From the NCBI GenBank assembly GCA_029212415.1, contig JARGOF010000027.1:1-64000 (forward strand): a DNA stretch of 64,000 nucleotides, given 5' to 3'. Positions 55,433 to 62,689 of this stretch are shown piece after piece. Within the stretch, counting starts at the first letter, position 1; the number at the start of each line of letters is the position of its first letter. Made by a program: the position numbers and the translations under genes. A model generated the notes under the pieces. That model was not told the DNA's origin. It did no database searches and saw nothing but the letters and a program-made list of their open reading frames with translations. The DNA comes from Rhizobiaceae bacterium (GTDB taxonomy: Bacteria > Pseudomonadota > Alphaproteobacteria > Rhizobiales > Rhizobiaceae).

Positions 55433-56230
55433 CTAATTCGACGTGCCGACATTGGTAATTTGACCCGAACGGATCAATTGAATGTTTGCGCCGTTATCAC
55501 GGCTCAGCAGATAGTCGGCACCACCTGTGTCGGATTCCTGCCCGTCTGCAACGCTGCGAAGCGCCAGGGTCAGGCGGGAAGCCATTTGCTGGGCAACCGC
55601 AATGATCTTTGTCTGTTGTGGCGTCAGCTCCAGCGTTGCCGTTGAACCGACAGCCGTCTTGTTGCCTTCCTCATCTTCCTGAATGCGCTGGTCAATTGCC
55701 AGAACCCGGATATTCGAAAGGACCGTTTCAGTAATAAAGCCTGCCCCGTCCTTGTTGCGGACCATGATGACATCGACCCGGTCATTGGGCAGAATGAACC
55801 CACCAGCGCCAGTCTCAACGGAAATTTCCGTGGACACGGCGCGTTTTCCCGCTGGCAATATCGAAGACATGATGTTCGTGTGGGAATCGACGACCTTTTC
55901 GGTCCGCAAAGGCTCACCGTTGAAAACGGGCAGCCGCACGATCGAGCCCGAGAGCTCGGAGACTGCATCAGGACGTGTCGACTGGGTGATGAAACCGTCG
56001 GCAATGGCACTTTCGGGCCATTCCTGCCAGTTCAAATTCCCCTTGTTGAGGCGTGAACCAATCGGCAGGCTGTTGGATGCAACCAGGACCTTGTCCGTTG
56101 CAACCTCTTTGACCACGGTCTGGGTGACCGATTGTGTTATCTCAGTATCAGAAAGGTTCAGCATCAGATAACCGGCTGCCACGGCTGCCACCAGTGCGAC
56201 GGTCATAACGATAATACGTGCGGGCTTCAT
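55433..56230 (-). CDS. cpaB: Tad pilus assembly protein CpaB/RcpC
   Basis: A 265-residue protein with one N-terminal membrane helix (IIVMTVALVAAVAAGYLMLNL) and a periplasmic SAF domain (DKVLVASNSLPIGSRLNKGNL), then RcpC-type C-terminal strands (GGFILPNDRVDVIMV). It stabilises the secretin complex. GAGGAAA precedes ATG 56230. It may begin its own transcript: an almost perfect CtrA box lies about 90 bp upstream. Confidence 0.93.
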   Translation of the reverse strand: MKPARIIVMTVALVAAVAAGYLMLNLSDTEITQSVTQTVVKEVATDKVLVASNSLPIGSRLNKGNLNWQEWPESAIADGFITQSTRPDAVSELSGSIVRLPVFNGEPLRTEKVVDSHTNIMSSILPAGKRAVSTEISVETGAGGFILPNDRVDVIMVRNKDGAGFITETVLSNIRVLAIDQRIQEDEEGNKTAVGSTATLELTPQQTKIIAVAQQMASRLTLALRSVADGQESDTGGADYLLSRDNGANIQLIRSGQITNVGTSN

Positions 56231-56594
56231 GCTGTTTCCTCAGGAACCACTTTTGCTTGATTTCCCGACATTGCCGCATGAATCGTATACTTATGGTTAA
56301 TATATTCCTGCGAATCCTGCTTAACAGCAGATTAATACCAAAGAAACTACATATTAACCGATATCACTGGCGTGGTTCTACCAATGAACAGTGACATGCT
56401 ACGGGCGACGGGCGAAATGCTCTGTCGTGCACATGGTGGGCCAGCTGGATTGAGTGACGGGATAAACTGGCGGCTTCCAGATATTCAAAAGACAGTTGAT
56501 TGCGCAACGGCAGCTGATCGATTCAGCCAAAAGGATGGCGGCCGATGCGGCCTTGCCTTCTCATGCCTGCTCAAAGACAGATATTGCTGCCTGA
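56231..56594. other. Intergenic region between cpaA and cpaB with CtrA-like box
   Basis: No gene supported in 364 bases. A plus-strand frame from 56372 (79 codons) has no Shine-Dalgarno and no recognisable domain. The part near cpaB (56,285-56,360) is AT-rich with several TTAA words, fitting a promoter for cpaB and the genes after it. Confidence 0.5.
56321..56335 (-). promoter_or_regulatory. CtrA-like box upstream of cpaB
   Basis: TTAA-N7-TTAA spans 56321-56335; with the next base the minus strand reads TTAA-N7-TTAAG, one base from the CtrA consensus TTAA-N7-TTAAC. It lies 91 bp upstream of the cpaB ATG. In Caulobacter, CtrA activates pilA and binds pilus promoters. Binding here is inferred. 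Confidence 0.5.
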
Positions 56595-57110
56595 TCAGAT
56601 CATTCGGGTAATGGCATATTGCATCAAAGCGGTTGCCGGAAAGCAGACAAAGCCTGCACAGGCCACGGCGATGCCATAGGGCACACCAAGTTTCGGATTT
56701 GTAAGATAGCCAATCAGGCCGACTCGCCCGATGTAAACGGCAAATCTGTCAGAGCGCATCATCAGGATGATCAGCGTCAACACACCACCAAAAGCAGAGA
56801 CGAGGACCATGAATTCCAGCAATTGCATGTTCCATCCGAACCACAGTGACGTTGCAGACAGGAGCTTGGCATCGCCTCCACCCATCACGCCGATACCGAA
56901 AAGTCCAAACCCAACGACGAAGACGACAAGAGCAGCGAGGAAATGCTGACCATACAACAGCCAGCTCATGCCGGTCATCGGGGCAATCACTGCAAAGGCC
57001 ACAACCAGAATAATTGATACGCGATTTGGGATCGTCATGGTGAACATGTCGGTGAAAGCCGCATAGGCAAGGCACAACGGAAAAATAACCACTATTGCTG
57101 CAATCAGCAT
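56595..57110 (-). CDS. cpaA: Prepilin peptidase CpaA/TadV
   Basis: A 171-residue A24 aspartic peptidase that cleaves the Flp leader. Seen: six hydrophobic segments and the two catalytic aspartates, one in AAFTDMFTMTIPN near residue 21 and one in GVMGGGDAKLLSA near 78. It lacks the N-methylation domain, as in all TadV/CpaA. ATG 57110 with AGGTTGAT upstream is preferred to a TTG 10 codons earlier. It follows flp across a terminator-like hairpin. Confidence 0.94.
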   Translation of the reverse strand: MLIAAIVVIFPLCLAYAAFTDMFTMTIPNRVSIILVVAFAVIAPMTGMSWLLYGQHFLAALVVFVVGFGLFGIGVMGGGDAKLLSATSLWFGWNMQLLEFMVLVSAFGGVLTLIILMMRSDRFAVYIGRVGLIGYLTNPKLGVPYGIAVACAGFVCFPATALMQYAITRMI

Positions 57111-57307
57111 ATCAACCTGCTCCTCAAGCGTTCCAACCAAGACAAGTCCAGTGTCTCAAGTTTGTCGTTCCATGCGGCACATTGCAGCCGAACTTCAGAT
57201 TGAAGAAGCAAAACCGCATACCCAGCGCCATCAAGGAAATTGGTCTGGTACGCTCAAATCCGTCACACCGGACATTTCCAATCGATGTGCATGAAACATT
57301 GTGGTGG

Positions 57308-57347
57308 TTAAAAAAGAATAACCGCCTGAATTTTTTCATCCAGGCGG
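57308..57347 (-). terminator. Terminator after the flp pilin gene
   Basis: On the minus strand CCGCCTG (57347-57341) pairs with CAGGCGG (57328-57322) around a 12-base A-rich loop and is followed by TTATTCTTTTTT. It sits 58 bases after the flp stop and before cpaA. It would end most pilin transcripts and let only part read on into the machinery genes. Confidence 0.7.
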
Positions 57348-57404
57348 CGTCCATCTTTCAGCAATGACAGCCCGCAGACTATCAAAGAAGCAACTGATTG
57401 TTTA

Positions 57405-57584
57405 TTAGTCGCCGTTTGCAGTTTCCAGATCGGTCGCAATGCCGCTGAATGTGGAGCCGAGATTGGTACCAACCAAAGTCGCGCCAGTAATAATGGCGAC
57501 AGAAATCAGGGCGGCAATCAGGCCGTACTCGATTGCGGTTGCACCAGACTCATCTTTCATGAAACGTGCGAAAATCTTTGTCAT
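57405..57584 (-). CDS. flp: Flp-type pilin
   Basis: A 59-residue prepilin, the main subunit of the Tad pilus. Seen: a short basic leader MTKIFARFMKDESGA, the Flp motif ATAIEYGLIAALISVAIITGA with Glu and Tyr at the positions conserved after the cleavage site, and a short C-terminal tail ending NGD. CpaA should cut after the Gly in SGATAIEYG. AGGAGA precedes ATG 57584. It is the first gene before cpaA-tadC, separated by a terminator, and a CtrA-like box lies about 110 bp upstream. Confidence 0.95.
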   Translation of the reverse strand: MTKIFARFMKDESGATAIEYGLIAALISVAIITGATLVGTNLGSTFSGIATDLETANGD

Positions 57585-57693
57585 TGTATTCTCCTAGGTC
57601 CAATTGTTGTTCAGCACTTCCGTCAACGTGTTGTCCGTTGATCGAATAACTGCAATCTACCCAACAAGGTTTGAAAACTACTTAAAGAACACG

Positions 57694-57709
57694 GTTACCG
57701 AAACGTTAA
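57694..57709 (-). promoter_or_regulatory. CtrA-like box upstream of flp
   Basis: The minus strand reads TTAA-N7-GTAAC, one base from the CtrA consensus, ending 110 bp upstream of the flp ATG. A six-base inverted repeat (TCAACG/CGTTGA, 57623-57641) lies nearer the gene in what should be the leader. Role inferred. Confidence 0.45.
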
Positions 57710-57786
57710 AAAATTTGGGACTGAATCATGATGAACGGACACTTAACAGAAACGTGAAGTGGAAAGGCTCGGACTTGATCTGACAG

Positions 57787-57810
57787 TCTGCCGTTTTGTC
57801 TGCCGTTTTG
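57787..57810. repeat. Two perfect 12-bp direct repeats
   Basis: TCTGCCGTTTTG occurs twice head to tail (57787-57798, 57799-57810). It lies at the flp-side border of the AT-rich stretch and could be a slippage product or an element-end repeat. Confidence 0.6.
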
Positions 57811-57988
57811 TTGGCGGTATCTGCCAGGTCAAATTTGATCTACAGATTTTATTTTCCAGACTTCTTTCCCCTCGATCATGGAGCCGGTCAGTTGCGCAGA
57901 TCAGCGTCTTTATCGTGTATAGATCGCCATGGGCAACCATGAAAACAGGTGCCCACATGGGTCAACTGAATCACACGCCCAACGCCCT

Positions 57989-58093
57989 TCAATGTGCCGA
58001 GATAGCCGGGATGAGCAGTTTCATCTCATTGCAGGCGTCATCATCGTCATTTTTCTTCTCCATCGCCTGAACCTGGGCTGCGGATAACAACAT
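57989..58093 (-). CDS. Possible 34-residue small protein
   Basis: ATG 58093 follows GAAGGAAA at good spacing and opens a short frame whose product has an acidic middle (EKKNDDDDACNEM) and a hydrophobic end (LLIPAIS). No family is recognised. It may be a real small gene of the remnant element or chance. Confidence 0.3.
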   Translation of the reverse strand: MLLSAAQVQAMEKKNDDDDACNEMKLLIPAISAH

Positions 58094-58160
58094 TTTCCTT
58101 CAAGAGATGCGCCGCCCTCGTTCAAGGTCGCTGAAAAGGGGCAGTGTCAGATCAAAAGCT

Positions 58161-58269
58161 GAACTGGCATCAAGAATGCCAGTTCTCTGAGCCTCGTGCG
58201 GTGGGCCGAAAGGCCCGCGTCAAATTTAATTTGCCGATAGGAGCGGCTACGCCGCCGCTCCTGTTTTTT
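58161..58269 (+). ncRNA. Chain of three hairpins ending in a terminator
   Basis: On the plus strand three hairpins follow each other: GAACTGGCAT/ATGCCAGTTC (58161-58185, perfect, 5-base loop), GGGCC-gaaa-GGCCC (58203-58216, a GNRA-type loop) and AGGAGCGGC/GCCGCTCCT (58239-58262) followed by a run of T (58264-58269). The last is a good Rho-independent terminator that overlaps the 3' end of the opposing ardC remnant. A small structured RNA is possible, but no promoter or family match can be shown. Confidence 0.4.
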
Positions 58270-58759
58270 CCTCTTCACCTTGAATTCTGTTCAAGAAGTT
58301 CGCCGCGCGCTGTGCTTGGGCCGCTGCGCTGAAGATCGCGCGCTTGTCGTTTTTAGAACCTTGAGCCAAGCTTTGAACGTAGGCTGCATGGTCTGCCCCA
58401 GATTCCGGAAACAGTGCCAAATCAGCGCAAAGAAATGCCGCTCCAAGCTCCGCGACGAGTTCCTCGCGTGCATATCCTTCATCACCCCACTTTTTGCGAC
58501 CAAATTCACGATCAAGACGGCACTTGTGCTTTGTCCAATGGGTCAAATCATGCGCCAAAGTTGCATAATAGGCTTCTGGGCAACGGAACGTTTTAAAAAA
58601 CGGCATCTGCACATGATCGCTGCCGCCAGAGTAAAAGGCGCGGTTTCCGCCGTGGCAAACATCTGCGCCCATGTTCGCAAAAAATTCATCTGCGTGATCG
58701 ATCCGCAAAACAGGATCAATGATCTTGTCGGTGACTCTCTGATAAATATCGTTTTTCAT
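58247..58759 (-). pseudogene. Internally deleted ArdC-type antirestriction protein
   Basis: A 170-residue frame with the first 14 residues of an ArdC-like N-terminus (MKNDIYQRVTDKII) joined directly to the C-terminal zincin metallopeptidase part (HADEFFANMGADVCHGG, PEAYYATLAHDLTHWTKHKCRLDR, EELVAELGAAFLCADL, NDKRAIFSAAAQAQRAANFL). Full ArdC proteins are about 300 residues; the single-strand-DNA-binding domain is lost, in frame. The zinc motif reads HDLTH instead of the usual HELTH, so the general-base glutamate is aspartate. ArdC proteins protect incoming plasmid DNA from restriction. The gene still has a start, stop and an intact frame, so a short product may be made; it is probably a mobile-element relic. 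Confidence 0.75.
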
Positions 58760-58781
58760 TGGATTTTCCTTACCTGGATAG

Positions 58782-58896
58782 CCGGTTGCGCATGCAACCG
58801 GGACTAGGCCCGCGCCAATGAGCGGGGATACGCGCTGTGTGCGCCCTAAAGGGCGTTCAGGTCTTGATGCCTGTGGGCCGCAGGCCCCTTTTCAAT
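58782..58896. repeat. Hairpin-rich leader upstream of the ardC remnant
   Basis: CCGGTTGC-gcat-GCAACCGG (58782-58801) is a perfect stem-loop, followed by CGCCCT-aa-AGGGCG (58842-58855) and GGGCC-gca-GGCCC near 58880. The GTGGGCCGnAGGCCC motif is shared with the hairpin on the other side of ardC (58201-58216). Such motifs often border plasmid-borne ardC genes; role not known. Confidence 0.45.
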
Positions 58897-59111
58897 GAAG
58901 GAGAAAAGTCAACATCTTTGGGCTGGCCGAAAAAGCGCAAGGGATGGACGCTTATTGACCGAGACGAGAGGGTAGTCCATGAGGCGCTCAATTTAGTCCA
59001 TAAATGCCATTTCATGGACTGTTTAGGGACCTTTTAAAGACTATAACAAAGTACATTAAGATGTTATAATCAAACACTATTTTAAAAACATCATCGCAAA
59101 ACCGACTCCGA

Positions 59112-59252
59112 GTGTTTCTAGATAGAAAATTTAACGGTGCAAAATATTTTGATAGTCAAAAATTCTTGGAGAAACAGATGGAAGAACCTTTGCAAACTTT
59201 GAGAAATCAAAAACCAGATTTGACAATAACTCTTCTTTCCAGTGGAAAATAA
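59112..59252 (+). CDS. Possible short ORF upstream of the formyltransferase
   Basis: A frame open from 59070 to the stop at 59252 reads like coding AT-rich DNA (FLDRKFNGAKYFDS, LEKQMEEPLQTLRNQ). A GTG at 59112, or an ATG at 59178 with GGAG upstream (24 residues), could start it. It ends 5 bases before the formyltransferase ATG. It may be the tail of a truncated gene or a leader peptide. No family recognised. Confidence 0.3.
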   Translation: MFLDRKFNGAKYFDSQKFLEKQMEEPLQTLRNQKPDLTITLLSSGK

Positions 59253-59257
59253 CGGCG

Positions 59258-60223
59258 ATGACGACGAAAAAACGTCAAGCAATATTTTTCATTGAACCCG
59301 GTCTGGTAAGTTCTGCAGTCCTGTCATCTTGGATTCGAAGTGGGAACCAAGCCGTAAAACTATATGTCAGCAACGAGAATGTGCTCAAACCCAAGAAAAA
59401 GCAAAGTCTTGAAGCTTTTCTTGTCGGTTACTCGACCCTTTCAACCATTGCAAAACTGCATAGCATTCCGATTGTCCGAACAGACATTGATAAGAAAGAA
59501 ATTGCTGAAGACGTGCTGATCACTGGCGCAGATACCCTTTTTACTGTGATGACGCATTTTATCATCAAACCTGAGGTCTTAAATAAATTCGGCCCCGCTG
59601 CGATTAACATCCATCCAGCGTTGCTGCCGGCTTATAAGGGGCCTCTTCCATCACAATGTATGCGCATTGATGGCAAAGCAGACGAGTATGGCGGCGTTAC
59701 CGCTCATGTTCTGACCGAGGGGATAGATCAAGGAGCGATAATTATGCAGCTTCCGGCGCGATGGTCGCCGGAAAGATCGCCTGCTGTTTGGTCTTGCCGC
59801 CAAGCCATCGCCGCACAACAGATTATGGTTGAGGGTATTTTGCCTTATCTCGCCGGTACGCTGAAAGCTGAACCGCAGATCGCGGGAAGTGGATTTTATC
59901 GAAAATCGAGCCAACAAGAGTTCCAGATTACCGCGGACAAAACCCTTGAAGAAGTAACCTTATTATTTGGCCGGCTGGGAAACGACTTTCTCCGCGTTTG
60001 TCATGCCCCAGGCGAGGCGTCGCGATTGAACTATCGCGTTTCGAAAATCAGGCAAAAGCTTGGTAAACCAACTCAAAAACCCCCAAAAATTGGTCTTTTA
60101 TATGCCGAAATGGATCTGGCGGATGCTCGTGTCGTTTTCAATCGCAGATCAGTATTAAAGTCTACAATCGGCGCACCTTTATTTAAAATCGTGTGGTATC
60201 GTTTGTGTTCTTTAATGCGATGA
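59258..60223 (+). CDS. Formyltransferase-domain protein, AT-rich
   Basis: A 321-residue protein with the fold of 10-formyltetrahydrofolate-dependent formyltransferases (as in Fmt, PurN, sugar N-formyltransferases). Seen: INIHPALLPAYKGPLPSQ near residue 117 (Asn and His of the catalytic triad) and GGVTAHVLTEGIDQGAIIMQ near 150 (the Asp). The N-terminal part lacks the usual glycine-rich start and the C-terminal 100 residues match nothing I know. The substrate may be an amino sugar or amino acid. Codon use and base composition are far more AT-rich than the neighbours, a sign of transfer. No sugar-nucleotide genes are nearby, so it is an orphan. Confidence 0.78.
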   Translation: MTTKKRQAIFFIEPGLVSSAVLSSWIRSGNQAVKLYVSNENVLKPKKKQSLEAFLVGYSTLSTIAKLHSIPIVRTDIDKKEIAEDVLITGADTLFTVMTHFIIKPEVLNKFGPAAINIHPALLPAYKGPLPSQCMRIDGKADEYGGVTAHVLTEGIDQGAIIMQLPARWSPERSPAVWSCRQAIAAQQIMVEGILPYLAGTLKAEPQIAGSGFYRKSSQQEFQITADKTLEEVTLLFGRLGNDFLRVCHAPGEASRLNYRVSKIRQKLGKPTQKPPKIGLLYAEMDLADARVVFNRRSVLKSTIGAPLFKIVWYRLCSLMR

Positions 60224-60728
60224 TTTTTCAGATAGTTTATTACCGTCATGGAAGAGTTTTTTGCAATGATTGCATCATTAGGCCTTTCTGCAATCATTTA
60301 GATGACAATTATTCGGTTGCTCGGCATCGTGCCATGGAGCTGGAGCTTCAATCGCCGGTCAAATTTGCCCCTCAAAGGCGCTGAAACCGATTCACCCGCT
60401 CCGCTGCCCCGAATAACCGGCATCTCGACCACTTAATAGATTGATTTGCCTAAACAAACCAGAATCCATCAGTCCTATTATTTCAAGCCATCTGGGATAG
60501 ACGGGTCAAACCGGGTCCTCTACACGAGAAGATTGATTGCAATTTGTTGCTGTAGAAAGACATCATTTTTTATGACATGAATTCACCTGCTACTTTATTT
60601 CGGCCGTTTTCATGGCCTTTTCTCGCTCAGACCGACTCTTGTTAAAGGTTCGTTCACCATTAAGAGCGACGTTCAGAACTGTATATTTTTAAGGTACAAC
60701 AGTTGTGGTGCCTCTCAAGGAGCTAATC
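60224..60728. other. AT-rich intergenic region with a nested palindrome
   Basis: No gene supported in about 500 bases. AATGATTGCA (60265-60274) is exactly complementary to TGCAATCATT (60289-60298), and the left arm is itself part of TGCAAT-g-ATTGCA. Toward the end lie TTAA words and AAGGAG (60718-60723), the ribosome-binding site of the next gene. Confidence 0.5.
60642..60657 (+). promoter_or_regulatory. CtrA-like box upstream of the minor pilus genes
   Basis: TTAA-N7-TTCAC at 60642-60657 is one base from the CtrA consensus TTAA-N7-TTAAC. It lies about 70 bp upstream of the ATG at 60729, the spacing seen for the flp and cpaB boxes. Role inferred. Confidence 0.4.
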
Positions 60729-61133
60729 ATGTCCAACCGGTTCAGCATGCGATCCATCCTGAAGTCAGCCGCAGCGCTGATCTTCATACTCGCCACCATT
60801 CCGGTTGTCGGCAATGCGGCGTCCGCTGATGGAACGATCAAGGTGGAAGTCGATTATGTACGCGTGATCAAACTCGACCGGCCTGTCAGTCGCGTCATCA
60901 TCGGCAATGCGGAAATTGCCGATGCAACGGTCAGCGACACGCAGACGATTATCATAACAGGTAAAAAATTCGGCACCACCAATCTGGTCATTCTGGATCA
61001 GGACGGAACCGCAATTGTCGACGAACGTATTCTTGTCTCCCTGGAAGCTCACAATACAATGATGGTTTATCGACAGGCCGATCGGGAAATCATGTCATGC
61101 ACGCCCGCCTGCGAACCCATTGAACTGAAATGA
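60729..61133 (+). CDS. Secreted pilus assembly protein with CpaC N-terminal-like domain
   Basis: A 134-residue protein with a signal peptide (SAAALIFILATIPVVGNAASA) and one pilus/secretin N-terminal domain: VEVDYVRVIKLDRPVSRVIIGNAEIADATVSD then GKKFGTTNLVILDQDG. This matches the N-terminal domain of CpaC but nothing follows; a Cys pair (SCTPAC) ends the protein. Such stand-alone proteins are common beside alphaproteobacterial tad loci. AAGGAG lies 6 bases before ATG 60729. It begins the second, plus-strand pilus unit with two TadE/G-type genes. Confidence 0.88.
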   Translation: MSNRFSMRSILKSAAALIFILATIPVVGNAASADGTIKVEVDYVRVIKLDRPVSRVIIGNAEIADATVSDTQTIIITGKKFGTTNLVILDQDGTAIVDERILVSLEAHNTMMVYRQADREIMSCTPACEPIELK

Positions 61134-61214
61134 TCAATTCCAATTGATTTCAGATACGGATTGTAAACCCCTCTGCGTTAATCTTCATCGATATACAACC
61201 AAATCGGGGTTTTG

Positions 61215-61826
61215 ATGCGTGCTTTTCGTAGAAATGGAACGAGGCAAAGGCCTGGCAGAGCAAAATGCTTTGCATTGATGCGCTTTGGTCGTGACGAGAA
61301 TGGTTCTGCCGCCATTGAATTCGCCATTCTGGCAATCCCGTTTTTTCTACTTGTATTCGCAATCATTGAAACCTGCGTTGCTTTTGCTGCCGAGCAGACG
61401 GTAAACAAGGTGGTCAACGAACTCGGTCGCGAATTGCGCACCGGTCGGATAACCTTCAACACGGGCGAAGCAACGGATCTCACCGAACAGCAGTTTCAGG
61501 ATCTATTTTGTGAAAGAATGTCGGTCATGATCAGCTGTGGGGCCGATGTTGAAAAAAGATTATTTCTTGATCTGCGTTCATTCGACACATTTGCCGATAT
61601 TCCTACCGGTGTGCCGAAGAAAAATGGCGCAATCGACACGACCGGTTTTGATTTCAGTCCCGGTGGCGCTTCCTCCATCAACGTGTTGCGCGCCTATTAC
61701 CTATGGCGGGTGACGGCAGATCTGATGCGCCCTTACATTACAAATATCACCGCGGCGGGCGATTCCATGCCTCATCACTACCTGATTGTCGGCACAACGG
61801 CTTATCGCAATGAAAGTTATGAATAA
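61215..61826 (+). CDS. TadE/TadG-family minor pilin-like protein
   Basis: A 203-residue pseudopilin-like protein. Seen: a basic N-terminus, then DENGSAAIEFAILAIPFFLLVFAIIETC, the TadE signature with Glu in the hydrophobic helix, then a periplasmic domain with two cysteines (DLFCERM, ISCGAD) that could pair. It should be processed by CpaA at the G-S-A-A-I-E-F site. ATG 61215 follows GGGG; a TTG lies one codon upstream. Followed by a second TadE-like gene. Confidence 0.88.
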   Translation: MRAFRRNGTRQRPGRAKCFALMRFGRDENGSAAIEFAILAIPFFLLVFAIIETCVAFAAEQTVNKVVNELGRELRTGRITFNTGEATDLTEQQFQDLFCERMSVMISCGADVEKRLFLDLRSFDTFADIPTGVPKKNGAIDTTGFDFSPGGASSINVLRAYYLWRVTADLMRPYITNITAAGDSMPHHYLIVGTTAYRNESYE

Positions 61827-61875
61827 TGCGAAACCGTCAGTGCAGCCTCATAGCCGGTATCGCGGAGATATCATC

Positions 61876-62466
61876 ATGATTTCGATGAGCGTTCCCGCAC
61901 CTTTCCTAATGTCCTGCAAGAAGCGGATGCATATGTTGCTGGGTGACCGCAGCGGCCTCGGCGCAGTGGAATTCGCCCTGTTGGCTCCTGTCCTCGTGGT
62001 GCTCTATATGGGCGCCGTGGAAATCACCGTGGCCCTTTCCGTTGACACGCGGGTATCGCGCGCCGGAAACATCACACTCGACCTGATTACGCAGGGCGCA
62101 TCCACGTCAAGAGCGGAGCTCGACATGATGGAGGATGTGGCCGCAAGCGTCATGGCGCCCTATACCGCTGATCATATTGAGCTGAGATATACCGGCATAA
62201 AAGTGGATGCGGCTGGCGAGCCCAAGGTGGCATGGTCCTGGGGGAATGAGGTAAGAAGACCGTATGCCACAGGGTCGACGGCAGATATTCCGGACGGTCT
62301 CAAGATGCCGAATTCCTTCTATGTGCGCGGCGAGATCATCAATCCCCATGATTTCATCAGTACATTTCCGTTCATGGGCAGCGCACAGGTCGGGGCCTTG
62401 AATCTCAATGAGACCTATTACATGCGGCCCCGTCTGGGCGCGGAAATTGACTGCACAGATTGCTGA
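61876..62466 (+). CDS. TadE/TadG-family minor pilin-like protein (second)
   Basis: A 196-residue relative of the preceding protein. Seen: GDRSGLGAVEFALLAPVLVVLYMGAVEI near residue 32, with the conserved Glu in the helix, a periplasmic domain, and a C-terminal CTDC motif. ATG 61876 has GGAG 8 bases upstream; longer frames overlap the previous gene. The pair probably primes or caps the Flp fibre. Confidence 0.87.
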   Translation: MISMSVPAPFLMSCKKRMHMLLGDRSGLGAVEFALLAPVLVVLYMGAVEITVALSVDTRVSRAGNITLDLITQGASTSRAELDMMEDVAASVMAPYTADHIELRYTGIKVDAAGEPKVAWSWGNEVRRPYATGSTADIPDGLKMPNSFYVRGEIINPHDFISTFPFMGSAQVGALNLNETYYMRPRLGAEIDCTDC

Positions 62467-62689
62467 CAGACAAAGCATATTCGTCCATCAATTCACGCAT
62501 GCCCATCGCAATGCGCCGAAATTCTTGATGTCACTTTGCTTGCGCGATTGTCTCTGATCGCAAGAATTGTTTACAATTCCCGAATTCTTGCAATAAGCCT
62601 GTGTATTCCCGGCAAATTTGCCTATTGTGACCTGCCTGGATGCCCAATACCCTGAGTGTGTCGGCTAAACGAAATCAACTGGAAGATTC

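Noticed and set aside
56372-56611. Plus-strand 79-codon frame between cpaA and cpaB
   Set aside because: No ribosome-binding site or domain; it overlaps the end of cpaA in antisense.
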